Of a stretch of DNA of 60,170 nt, positions 26,758 through 34,611 are shown piece after piece. Position numbers and translations under genes: made by a program. This DNA is from Alkalinema sp. CACIAM 70d (GTDB taxonomy: Bacteria; Cyanobacteriota; Cyanobacteriia; Leptolyngbyales; Leptolyngbyaceae): positions 1 to 60,170 of the forward strand of contig MUGG01000222.1 in the NCBI GenBank assembly GCA_002148405.1, in the 5' to 3' direction. Position 1 is the stretch's first letter. Every line of letters begins with the position of its first letter. The notes beneath the pieces were generated by a model, which saw only the letters and a program-made list of their open reading frames with translations, was not told the origin of the DNA and did not search any database.

Positions 26758-27192
26758 GTGGGCGGCGTGAATGCGGCAGAACTGGCAACCAACCTGGAAA
26801 CAGCAAGCAAGATTGCAACAGTGGTGAACTGCTTTAAGCGATCGTTTCCCGATGCCAAGTCGGACTTGAAACCCTGGGCCAATGACCCAGATACCCGCGA
26901 GCAAATGGATCCAGAGTCGATCGACATTGGGTTTCATTTTCCGGGCTGGAGTCGGCGGTTTCAGTGCCGTAGCGTCCTGGTGCAGATTCGCTTTTATAAG
27001 GATCCCGATTCTGGGGTGAAGCGATCGATCGGCGTGGAACTGGCGGGATTTAGCCACGCGGGGAAGCAATGGTGGATGTCTACGATCGAAAGCTGGACCT
27101 TTGAAGGCAATGCCCATCCTGCCGAGGACGCCCAGGAGAACCTCAAAACCTTTTGCCGCGAGTTATTACAGGTGTTTAACGGTGAATCCTAG
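26758..27192 (+). CDS. Conserved-looking hypothetical protein (144 aa)
   Basis: I do not recognise a named domain. The 144-residue protein opens with GTG at 26758, with a second GTG at 26767 as alternative. It has a short N-terminal helix (NAAELATNLETASKIATVV), then alternating beta segments such as SIDIGFHFPGW, CRSVLVQIRFY and SIGVELAGFSHAGKQWWMSTIESWTF, and a closing helix ENLKTFCRELLQVF. It is soluble, with no signal or membrane segment. Its stop overlaps the end of the convergent alkyltransferase-like gene by 4 bp. The well-formed amphipathic pattern suggests a real gene. No function is proposed. Confidence 0.6.
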   Translation: MGGVNAAELATNLETASKIATVVNCFKRSFPDAKSDLKPWANDPDTREQMDPESIDIGFHFPGWSRRFQCRSVLVQIRFYKDPDSGVKRSIGVELAGFSHAGKQWWMSTIESWTFEGNAHPAEDAQENLKTFCRELLQVFNGES

Positions 27193-27554
27193 GGGCAATC
27201 AGACTCCGGTAGAGCAATCGGGGCATCGGCGATGGGAGGATCAACCTCCGGCTGCCAGCGGTACTTCCGTAGGTCAACTTTTCCTGCTGGACTAAACTCC
27301 ACTCCTTCCGCTTCCAGCAGCGATCGTTGCAAATAATCATTACCCTGCCGAAAGGGCGATTCTGAGATGGTGCCTTGGGCGTTAATCACCCGATGCCAGG
27401 GAACATCCGCATCGGCTGCCACCCGAAACAACGCATACCCCACCAGACGAGCACGGCGGGGTAAATTACTGAGTTCTGCGATCTGTCCGTAGGTAGCAAC
27501 TTTGCCGTAGGGAATCTGGCGCACCGTCGCGTAAATTATCTCGTAAGCATTCAT
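27189..27554 (-). CDS. Alkyltransferase-like protein (ATL, MGMT family without active Cys)
   Basis: This 121-residue protein has the DNA-binding domain of O6-alkylguanine-DNA alkyltransferases, with GKVATYGQIAELSN (helix-turn-helix) and the arginine-finger region RRARLVGYALF. The active-site motif PCHR reads PWHR (W53) followed by VINAQG. Replacement of Cys by Trp defines ATL proteins, which bind O6-alkylguanine, flip the base and hand the lesion to nucleotide excision repair instead of removing the alkyl group. The tail after residue 100 is longer than in minimal ATLs. The CbbY-type gene ends 9 bp upstream on the same strand, so the two may be co-transcribed. Confidence 0.9.
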   Translation of the reverse strand: MNAYEIIYATVRQIPYGKVATYGQIAELSNLPRRARLVGYALFRVAADADVPWHRVINAQGTISESPFRQGNDYLQRSLLEAEGVEFSPAGKVDLRKYRWQPEVDPPIADAPIALPESDCP

Positions 27555-27563
27555 TGCCCAGCC

Positions 27564-28382
27564 CTAAGCCGCTAGGGTCGTTTCCAGAGGACTTTCTAGA
27601 GAGTTGTCTGAAGCGTTTACGAAGGAATTCGCTAGGGCGAGGTCAAAAAATTTCGCGTTGGGGGATTTTTCGGGTAGATCGCCTTGGAGCACTTGAAAAG
27701 GATTGTCCACATCGCCCAAACAATCCACTACTAATTGCGCCGAGGTGAGGTCGTGATCCCGTGTGTAATCGTTACAGGTCACGACAGTTTGCAACCCTGC
27801 CGCCACCGCAGCCCGCAGCCCCTGCTGGGAATCTTCCAGAACCAAGCAGTCCTCTGGAGCCAACGCTAAAGTTTCCAAGACGTACTGGTAAATATCGGGA
27901 GCCGGTTTTTTACGGGGAACAATATCGCCAGCGGCAATCACATCAAACCAACTGGGGCTATCCGGTTCCAGCGCCGTCTCCAGCAAGGGGATGACATTCT
28001 CTAAGGAACTGGTCGTCGCGATCGCCAGCCGGACCCCACTTTCCCGCGCTTCCTGGATGAGACGACGCACACCGGGCCGTAATTTAATTTCGCCGCCTTG
28101 TAATAACTGTTGGTAGAAGCGACTTTTCGATTGATGTAAGCCTGCGATAAATTCCGTGCGATCGATCTCAGGCACAAAATCGGGTTGATAGTGCTGCATG
28201 TAGTGGGCAATGCGTTCCTTACCACCGGCAATCTCTAGTAATTGTCCGTAGAGTTCCACCGACCAAACCCAATCCAGCCCTGCGGCCACAAAAGCCCGGT
28301 TAAACGCTAAGCGATGACCATCGCGCTCTGTTTCTGCCAAAGTTCCATCGACATCAAAAATCAGTGCGCGAACACCTTTCAT
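27564..28382 (-). CDS. cbbY: CbbY-type HAD phosphatase
   Basis: This 272-residue haloacid-dehalogenase hydrolase has motif I FDVDGTLAETERDGHRLAFN (nucleophile and acid/base Asp), a helical cap with LEIAGGKERIAHYM, motif II ATTSS, motif III lysine in PRKKPAPDIY, and motif IV LEDSQQGL. The ETERDGHRLAFNRAF signature is typical of CbbY, which in photosynthetic organisms removes the Rubisco inhibitor xylulose-1,5-bisphosphate. It should be cytoplasmic. The C-terminal 40 residues after the core are unusual and low-complexity (NSFVNASDNSLESPLETT). The ATL gene lies 9 bp downstream on the same strand. Substrate assignment is by family resemblance. Confidence 0.85.
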   Translation of the reverse strand: MKGVRALIFDVDGTLAETERDGHRLAFNRAFVAAGLDWVWSVELYGQLLEIAGGKERIAHYMQHYQPDFVPEIDRTEFIAGLHQSKSRFYQQLLQGGEIKLRPGVRRLIQEARESGVRLAIATTSSLENVIPLLETALEPDSPSWFDVIAAGDIVPRKKPAPDIYQYVLETLALAPEDCLVLEDSQQGLRAAVAAGLQTVVTCNDYTRDHDLTSAQLVVDCLGDVDNPFQVLQGDLPEKSPNAKFFDLALANSFVNASDNSLESPLETTLAA

Positions 28383-28621
28383 ATCGCACTTCCCATAGTA
28401 TTAACGGCTCTGAATCAACTGTAGCGAAGGTTACCCAGAAAAGACAATGCCTGAATAATCAGTAAATCTTGGGATCTTATGAAGCAGTCCTGATGAATCA
28501 AACAAATAGGTGTAAAGGAGGGAGAAGCATTCTCAGTGTGAGGTTGGTGTTCTGGACTCCGGGACAGGGTCAACGAACCATACAACCCGTTTAAACAACA
28601 CTGAAACGAGGCTGCAACACC

Positions 28622-31096
28622 ATGATTGACCCAAAGTTAAAACAGAAGCTTCATCTACCAGGGGCAGGCAAAATGAAAAACGAAAAGTGGTTGGATGTTA
28701 CCGAGTATGCCTTACTAGCGGGATCGGGATTAGGCTCGATCGCCGCGATCGCGACTCAACAACTGGCCTACAGCGCTGCGCCGATTTCGTTTTTGATGCT
28801 TCTGAACGTGGTCAATCGCCATCGTCTTGATCAGCAGATCCAGGATCAGACGGCCAGCAGTATTGTCCAACTGGATCAACGGATCAACAAACAGTTAGAA
28901 ATCCTCGATCGACGCATTCAAGGACTTCCTACCTTTTGGGACTTGGCCAACCTGCGCAAAACCGTGATGCAGAAAAATCGCGTTAACCTCAACGCCCTGC
29001 ATGAACAGTTGTCCTATCGCCTCAATATCCTGGAAGGTCACAATATTGGCGAAGTCAAACAAACGGTGGAAGATTTGCAAACTGAGCAAACCCGGTTGAT
29101 GGCGGCGATCGATCGAGTCACCGCTGGACTCAATCACACCGTGACCGTAGAACATCTGCAAGAGTCCCAAAAGGATGTCCTGCAATTGCAAGTCAATGTA
29201 GACTCCCTGCGCAGCGACGTCAATGAAATTGCCAAAGCCTACAAACCCAGTACGCTCAAAATTCTTCAAGGTCAGATTGACTATCTGAGTCGGCGGTTCA
29301 ACACGATGCCGAATCCGATCGATACCGCCACGCTGAAACAAGATGTGGACAGCCTCCTGCAATTTGTGACTGACCTTGTGCCCCGACGGGAATGGATGCG
29401 CTTGGTGGAAGAAATCACCCAACTGCGACTGCAACAGGTCAAGCTAGATGAAAATGTGGGGCCGTTGCGCGTGACCAGCAAAATTTTACGCCAGCAGGTG
29501 ATGACATTAACGGCGATCGTGCGGAGTAACGAATATGAAGTCCAACAATCCCATCAGACGAATCCCGACCAGTTGCGGGCGATCGAAGAGTTAAAAACCG
29601 CGATCGCCGCGATCGAACAACAACTGGAAACGACCGTTTCAGAAGTTGATTTGGTGCAATTGCAAAGCCAACTGGATACGATCGTAGCCCAGCAACTGGA
29701 ACCGATTCAGCAAGAACTGAACAGTCTGCACCGGGTGAGCCATCAGTTAGATCAACAGCAAAAAAATGTGGGTGGCTGGATGAACCGCCTACCGGATCTG
29801 CTGGACTTTAGTGCCTTACAAAACCAGATGAAGCATTTGGCCGATCGCATTGATTACCAGGAGGCGCAGTTGGAAGAATTGGGTAGCCAACTGGTGGCGG
29901 TGAGCGATCAAACGCTGAAAACTTCTTTACCCCAGCTGGACTATGAACTGGTTTTTGATGTTCAGGCGAAGACGATCGAAGGGCAAGCCCAATCATCCAA
30001 TAGCCGTGCGTTGATCGAAACGGCGTTGGAAACGGCCCAATCCCGCTTAATTATTGTTTTCCCATACCCCGATCGCGTCTTCTTTGATACCTCCCTACTG
30101 CATCAATTTCGCACATTCCTAGAGCGCGGCGGCCAGCTCGATATTGGCTGGGGCTATCTCAACGATACCCAACATAGCCACTTACCCCGCTACATTCACC
30201 AACGGCCTACCGCTAATCCAGCAGATAAGTCATTTTTGCAAAATACATTAAGCCAACTCACCCAACTCAAACGGAAATATCCCCAGCAATTCCGCTTTAA
30301 GGTATTGGGGACAGATGAAAACTTCCTGGTTTGCGATCGGCAGTATGCGCTGTTAGGGTTTCACCCGATTGCAACCCGCAGTGTAGTGTTTCCGAAGGTG
30401 GCCGTTGGCCTGCGAACCACTGCGGCGGAAGTCATGCAAGGGTTGATTGATCGCTTTGAAAATCCGGTGCTGACTGAGAATGACACCGATGCTTATTTCA
30501 ATCGCGCCTTAACTCGCTACGAATTAGATGATAAACAGGGTGCAATTTTGGATTATACCCAGGTGATTCAAATTAATGCCGATCACGATGTGGCCTACAA
30601 CAATCGCGGTCTTGTGCGCTATGAGTCGGGCAATAAGGAAGGGGCGATCGCGGATTTAAACCGAGCCATTTTGATTAATCCCTGCAACAGTTTGGCCTAC
30701 TGTAATCGCGGTGTGATTCGGGCGGAATTGGGCAATCCCATGGGCGCGATCGAAGATTATAGTTACGCCATCCATGCGGATTTTAACTGCACCCCAGCCT
30801 ATTTTCAACGTGGCTTAGTGCGCTTCCAGATGGGCAACAAGATGGGCGCGGTGGAAGATTTTAGCGAAGTGATTCGGCTGAATGACCAAGAAGCTTCCGC
30901 CTATTTCTATCGCGGCATGGCCAGGACAAAATTAGGCGATCGCATCAGTGCAATTCGGGATCTCAAAGAAGCGGCTCGCCTATTTAATGCCCAAGGTAAC
31001 CAAACCAGCTATCAGCAGTCGTTAACGGCCATCGCCCAACTACAAAAATCCCTGGTGATTGATGGCCATGGAGAGGGCGCAGCCCGCAGCAGTTAG
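28622..31096 (+). CDS. Membrane coiled-coil protein with degenerate PLD-like domain and TPR repeats
   Basis: This 824-residue protein has two hydrophobic segments at about 28-60 (LLAGSGLGSIAAIATQQL, then APISFLMLLNVV). A very long Gln/Leu-rich coiled coil covers about 65-440. A domain with the order of phospholipase D-like proteins is at about 450-620 (ALIETALETAQSRLIIVFPY, then FRFKVLGTDENFLVCDRQYALLG). Where the HxKxxxxD catalytic motif should be, the sequence reads TDENFLVCD, so it is probably non-catalytic. Five or more TPR units fill about 625-800. It is anchored facing the cytoplasm. It converges with the PLD-like gene downstream, 24 bp apart, which may reflect related roles. Confidence 0.75.
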   Translation: MIDPKLKQKLHLPGAGKMKNEKWLDVTEYALLAGSGLGSIAAIATQQLAYSAAPISFLMLLNVVNRHRLDQQIQDQTASSIVQLDQRINKQLEILDRRIQGLPTFWDLANLRKTVMQKNRVNLNALHEQLSYRLNILEGHNIGEVKQTVEDLQTEQTRLMAAIDRVTAGLNHTVTVEHLQESQKDVLQLQVNVDSLRSDVNEIAKAYKPSTLKILQGQIDYLSRRFNTMPNPIDTATLKQDVDSLLQFVTDLVPRREWMRLVEEITQLRLQQVKLDENVGPLRVTSKILRQQVMTLTAIVRSNEYEVQQSHQTNPDQLRAIEELKTAIAAIEQQLETTVSEVDLVQLQSQLDTIVAQQLEPIQQELNSLHRVSHQLDQQQKNVGGWMNRLPDLLDFSALQNQMKHLADRIDYQEAQLEELGSQLVAVSDQTLKTSLPQLDYELVFDVQAKTIEGQAQSSNSRALIETALETAQSRLIIVFPYPDRVFFDTSLLHQFRTFLERGGQLDIGWGYLNDTQHSHLPRYIHQRPTANPADKSFLQNTLSQLTQLKRKYPQQFRFKVLGTDENFLVCDRQYALLGFHPIATRSVVFPKVAVGLRTTAAEVMQGLIDRFENPVLTENDTDAYFNRALTRYELDDKQGAILDYTQVIQINADHDVAYNNRGLVRYESGNKEGAIADLNRAILINPCNSLAYCNRGVIRAELGNPMGAIEDYSYAIHADFNCTPAYFQRGLVRFQMGNKMGAVEDFSEVIRLNDQEASAYFYRGMARTKLGDRISAIRDLKEAARLFNAQGNQTSYQQSLTAIAQLQKSLVIDGHGEGAARSS

Positions 31097-31120
31097 GAAT
31101 CAGGCTGTTCCTCAAGCTGG

Positions 31121-32799
31121 CTATTTTCCAGAAAAATAAAGTCGCTCCTTGGCTTTGGGAGAATCCTTCACGTAATACTCTGCCGTCCAAGAATCATCGG
31201 GGACTAAGTAGCGAGAGGGGGCCGTTTCTGCGGTGCGATTGACTTGCATCCAATAGCGGGTGTAGAAATGGTTGAACAATCGCATAAATTCCCCAAGATA
31301 AATATCTGCAACCCGCGTGTCGCCTTGGATCAGCAGCATATTTTCGTCATTGTTGCGGGTGGAGGCTTCGCTGAAGTTGGCGGAACCTGTGATGACTAAG
31401 GGAGTTTTGCCCAAGGGGTCAACGAGTAGATATTTTGTATGAATAAATCGCACGTGGGTATTTAAATCTGTTGTTTTTTCGTAGTTCCAGCGATCGAGAA
31501 TTTCTCCAGACTGTTCATTACTTTGATCGTCTTTACGATTACGGGTGTCCTTCATTACACTTCCCACAGCAATGCGATTATCTTGATCTCGGCGTAAACT
31601 TTCTATGTCTCCTCCGTCTTTTTCTAACAGGATATAGCGTAAATAATCTTTGTCCTGGGAGAGAATCGATTCCAGTTGATCGTTCACCCCAAAGGCAGCG
31701 GTGAAGAAGATTGCAGATTTGGCGGTATCCATTTGCTGGGCATACCAATCCAGCGCTTCTAAAGTCGATCGGGGGCTAAAAATGGGATGCATCTCTCCGG
31801 CCTTTAACTTTTTCTGGGGAACGGGGGTGCGATCGTCGTTGAGGGGGCGCAAGGCTTTCGCAGAGGTATCTTGGCTGAGGGCCGTCCAATAGTCGAGAAA
31901 CTGGCTGGCAATCTTGGCATCCCGCACCACATGACCCACGTTGGAATGGCCATATAATCCGCCGTCGGTAATATTGGTCGAACCCGTCCACACTTGCACA
32001 GGCTGCCCATCTTTCAGTAGCACAATGAACTTGTTATGGGCGATGTAACTGGGATTGGCCTGTCGAGGAATCGTCAAGACTTCAATGCCCGCTTGGTCGA
32101 TCGCGGCTCGGTTAGCTTTGTTGGGATAATTGCCTCGGTTTTCCCGAGCATCATAGACAATTTTGACATCCGCGCCCGATTTTGCAGCGGCTCCAAAGGC
32201 TTCTAAAACGGGTTGATATTGAAACTCATAGAGTGCTGCGCGTAGGCTATATTTTTCCCCTTTTGCTTGGGCAATAAATGCTAACAATGCTTCCACCAGT
32301 CCCCGCGATAGCCACGTCCACGCGGCATTCTTGGCCACTTGCTCGGGTTTCTTATTTTTAAATTTGCGGGCATAGGCTTGGGATCCCGCGACGCCTCGGT
32401 TGAAGTACACCGCATGGGTGCCTTGGTCTTCATCCTCCGTTTGGATGGGAATTTCAACGGTTTCTGCGGGTTCTAGTTTTTGGGTTTGCCCCGCATGGCA
32501 ACAACGCGGTAGGTGTAGTTATGGTTGGGTTTTGCAGTAAAATCACCCCAGAGAAAGGCTTGGATAGGATGTTCTAAGCTAGACACTAAGCTCCCGGTGG
32601 GAACGCTGGGGTCAGTCTCTTCAAAGGTTTTAAAGCCCTTGAGCCAGTAGCGTTCATCTTCGGTGTGGTCAATGCGTTCGATCGCGAAACCGAGGACGCC
32701 TTTGACCGCAGTTTTTGGCATGTTCATTCCCAACAGGACAACGTAGGAACCCGCGATCGCCTGTACGGAAAGGCCAGGAATTTTTGCCTGTTGTCTCAT
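31121..32799 (-). pseudogene. Phospholipase D-like protein split by a frameshift
   Basis: Two frames form one gene. The 5' part (32799-32473, 108 aa) carries a fibronectin-like segment (IAGSYVVLLGMNMP, DERYWLKGF, NYTYRVVAM) and stops at TAG right after GKPKN. The second frame continues KLEPAETVEIPIQTEDED and holds two PLD catalytic motifs: HNKFIVLLKDG followed by GSTNITDGG, and HTKYLLVDPLG followed by GSANFSEAS. The junction is in an A5 run (minus strand; T at 32477-32481), and one extra A would restore a protein of about 560 residues. No good slippery heptamer is present (C AAA AAC). A GTG at 32410 could start a shorter PLD protein of 429 residues holding both catalytic motifs, so activity may persist. 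It could also be a base-calling error. Confidence 0.75.
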
Positions 32800-32947
32800 A
32801 AATGCCTCGGGAATGTGGAGTGAATAACCAGATGCCCTTTAGTTGTATCACTCATGGCTCGTGTCAGTCATATTTAAATCAATTGTTGTTAAGTTCATCG
32901 TGTATTCATTGCAGTATTGGCCGTAATGTCGATCGCGTGGATTCGAT

Positions 32948-32964
32948 CCCCCTTATTAAGGGGG
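32948..32964. repeat. Palindromic CCCCCTTA-TTAAGGGGG repeat
   Basis: CCCCCTTA/TAAGGGGG forms a hairpin-capable palindrome. Related sequence with TTATTAAGGGGGATTTAGGGGGATCG occurs near 10085, downstream of cassette A. Such G/C-run palindromes are common dispersed repeats in cyanobacterial intergenic DNA. A second partial CCCTTTATTAAGG lies near 32993. Confidence 0.6.
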
Positions 32965-33051
32965 ACTTTAAAAGAATCTTTTCCGGTTCTCCCTTTATTA
33001 AGGTGAGGGAGGGAGGATTTACAACCCTCGAGACAACCCAGTCGATCTCAC

Positions 33052-33279
33052 TTACTCCGCCGCCCGATCGCGTTCCATCATGCTGATGTATTTCCAATCG
33101 GAGCCGAGGACAGGGATGGGGGGACTCCAGCGAATCCGTTCACAAAAGCGCACTACTTGCAGTTGGTTGATCGTGGATTGGATTTCTTCGCGGGTGCCAA
33201 GCAGGTAGATTTGGAAGGGTCTGCGGGAATCGTCGATCGAGTTTTCTGGGCGATCAGTGCCGCCAAAGCCAGTAAACAT
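33052..33279 (-). CDS. Small conserved protein of the duplicated cassette, copy B (75 aa)
   Basis: This paralogue of the protein at 9782-10000 is identical from RRPFQIYLLGTREEI through SDWKYISMMERDR except one Met/Leu exchange, plus a Ser/Ala change near the C-terminus. The N-terminus differs and is three residues longer (MFTGFGGTDRPENSIDD). The start ATG (33277-33279) again follows AGGAG and a GGGATTTC/GAAATCCC hairpin. Near-identity of the core together with a diverged N-terminus suggests recent duplication or gene conversion under constraint. The function is unknown. Unlike copy A, no 14-bp terminator follows; a short palindrome repeat lies about 90 bp downstream. Confidence 0.75.
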   Translation of the reverse strand: MFTGFGGTDRPENSIDDSRRPFQIYLLGTREEIQSTINQLQVVRFCERIRWSPPIPVLGSDWKYISMMERDRAAE

Positions 33280-33316
33280 GGGATTTCTCCTAAATGATGG
33301 GATGGGAAGAAATCCC
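33280..33316 (-). promoter_or_regulatory. Hairpin abutting the start codon of the small ORF, copy B
   Basis: On the minus strand GGGAUUUC (33316-33309) and GAAAUCCC (33287-33280) are complementary, the latter directly before the ATG. The arms equal those of copy A, while the loop between them (uucccaucccaucauuuagga) differs. Confidence 0.55.
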
Positions 33317-33359
33317 AAAAATTAAGACCACCCTTTTGCGCAGGACAAGTAGGGTGGCC
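33317..33359 (-). terminator. Intrinsic terminator inside cassette B leader
   Basis: The minus strand reads GGCCACCCU, a 16-nt loop, AGGGUGGUC, then UUAAUUUUU. The pairing includes one G-U where copy A has G-C. It precedes the ORF, as in copy A. Confidence 0.72.
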
Positions 33360-33521
33360 CGATCGAATGTTAAAATCCGTGTCAGACCGCCTAGCTGCCG
33401 ATTACAGCTTGGGGTTTAGCTACCCTTTGTTGGTGCAAACAACGCTGGGTAGCGCCTTAATTTTTGGGGTCGTAGCTGATTCAATCGGGACTTAACGCAC
33501 ACGGTTTCATTCAGCTATGAA
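33317..33521 (-). ncRNA. Structured leader RNA with attenuator layout, copy B
   Basis: This is the homologue of the leader at 9541-9745. The alternating elements on the minus strand are AGCUG (33516-33512), CAGCU (33478-33474), AGCUG (33409-33405) and CAGCU (33397-33393), all unchanged relative to copy A. The first hairpin is UUCA-UAGC-UGAA, where copy A has CUCA-UAGC-UGAG, a compensatory C-G to U-A change. GCUACCC/GGGUAGC is identical, with its inner helix shortened to GUUG/CAAC. The long 2:3 helix of copy A (9 bp) is reduced here to the CAGCU/AGCUG core. Confidence 0.6.
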
Positions 33522-33526
33522 AAACA

Positions 33527-33555
33527 AGCCTAGGGGTAAACTAAGGCGCTGTCAA
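33527..33555 (-). promoter_or_regulatory. Sigma-70 type promoter of cassette B
   Basis: On the minus strand TTGACA (33555-33550) and TAGGCT (33532-33527) are spaced by 17 bp, exactly as in copy A. The predicted start is near 33520. Confidence 0.7.
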
Positions 33556-33579
33556 CTATTTTGCGATTGTTTGCAAGGT

Positions 33580-33624
33580 TGTGATGTTTGGTAACGTGGC
33601 ATCTGGCAGCATGGCATTTGGCAA
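33580..33624 (-). repeat. Three 15-bp direct repeats upstream of the cassette B promoter
   Basis: On the minus strand the units are TTGCCAAATGCCATG (33624-33610), CTGCCAGATGCCACG (33609-33595) and TTACCAAACATCACA (33594-33580). The first and last correspond to the two units of copy A; the middle one is an additional, diverged unit. Confidence 0.65.
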
Positions 33625-33745
33625 CAGCAGACATGGGGAGACAGAATTGGAGCTATGACGATCGAGGCCGTGTGGATATATGAAGTCTGCAAAGTTGAGT
33701 GCGTTACAATGGGGCTAGCCTCGCCCAACAGCCGTCGCATTGCCC

Positions 33746-33952
33746 ATGTTGAACCACAGCAAGATTCTCCAAGAAATCCAATCTGTGCCAGAAGAATATC
33801 TTGATGAGCTTTATGAGCTGATCCATAATTTTCGGACACAGCTCAAATACCCCCAGAAACAAGAACCACGACAGCCCGGTTTGCTGAAGGGGCAACTAGG
33901 GGAAGCGTTTTTTGAACCGTTGCCCGAAGAGGAACTTCAGCAATGGGAATAA
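33746..33952 (+). CDS. VapB-like antitoxin (DUF2281 type)
   Basis: This 68-residue protein has an amphipathic N-terminal helix (KILQEIQSVPEEYLDELYELIHNF) typical of DUF2281 antitoxins. A basic linker and an acidic, probably disordered tail (GEAFFEPLPEEELQQWE) follow; such tails usually wrap the toxin. ATG 33746 is preferred over the TTG at 33740. It overlaps the PIN toxin gene by 10 bp, so expression is coupled, and the antitoxin comes first as usual. The TTACAAT near 33705 is a possible -10 element. Confidence 0.8.
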   Translation: MLNHSKILQEIQSVPEEYLDELYELIHNFRTQLKYPQKQEPRQPGLLKGQLGEAFFEPLPEEELQQWE

Positions 33953-34335
33953 CTTGTCTGATTGATACGCATATTCTACTTTGGTGGTTTTTTGATGATC
34001 CTCAACTGAATCAGGCGTGTCGAGAAATTATCCGCGACCGTAATAACCTGATTCTGGTCAGCAGTGCTTCGGCTTGGGAAATCGCAACTAAATATCGCTT
34101 AGGTAAATTGCCAGAAGCACAATTGTTAGTCGCAGCCTATCAAGACATATTGAACCAAGCTAATTTTACTGAATTACCTATCAGCACAGCTCATGCACTC
34201 CGGGCAGGCAACTTACCGATCGAACATCGTGATCCATTCGATCGAATGCTGATGGCACAGGCTGAAATTGAGAATATTCCCATCATGACTTACGATTCAG
34301 CTTTTAAGACAGGTTTGATTAAGGTATTGTCATAA
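33943..34335 (+). CDS. PIN-domain toxin (VapC-like ribonuclease)
   Basis: This 130-residue PIN-domain protein is an Mg-dependent RNase toxin of the type that cleaves tRNA or rRNA. The acidic active-site residues are visible: D8 in LIDTHILLWW, Glu in SAWEIATKYRLGKL near residue 48, Asp in HRDPFDRML near 101 and Asp in IMTYDSAFK near 119. The LDTHxxLWW start and AWEIATKxxLGKL are hallmarks of this PIN subgroup paired with DUF2281 antitoxins. The gene overlaps its antitoxin by 10 bp. It is complete and probably active. Confidence 0.88.
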   Translation: MGITCLIDTHILLWWFFDDPQLNQACREIIRDRNNLILVSSASAWEIATKYRLGKLPEAQLLVAAYQDILNQANFTELPISTAHALRAGNLPIEHRDPFDRMLMAQAEIENIPIMTYDSAFKTGLIKVLS

Positions 34336-34611
34336 TAAATTTGAACTTCATTGGTCGATCAACGTGATGTACACTTCAATGTAATCGATTGACCAATATC
34401 TGTATCATCATCGGAATTGAATCCTTCAATGTTCTCTGTTGCATTTGTTGAACTTGCGCCAGCATTTGACGAACTTGGTGAACCCGAATATCCCGAATTC
34501 GATCGAGCAGAGATTGGATCCATAAATATCCTGTGGGGTTCCCCCTTCATCCCCTGCCAGAATGCTCTACACTGAACCATGGTCTATTGAGCTTTCTAGA
34601 AAAGGGCACCT

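Larger units (their letters stand above)
33052..33624 (-). repeat. Duplicated leader-plus-small-ORF cassette, copy B
   Basis: This is the inverted counterpart of 9453-10000, about 23 kb away. It contains the same order of elements: 15-bp repeats, promoter, leader with four alternating AGCUG/CAGCU elements, terminator, start-site hairpin and small ORF. It differs by three instead of two 15-bp repeats and scattered substitutions, mostly in loops and spacers. It lies between the split PLD gene and a VapBC-like toxin-antitoxin pair. No transposase is nearby. Confidence 0.85.

Noticed and set aside
34359..34580. Leftward 73-codon ORF before proS
   Set aside because: Low-complexity Ser/Asn/Asp tail, no known motif, and it occupies the likely proS promoter region.
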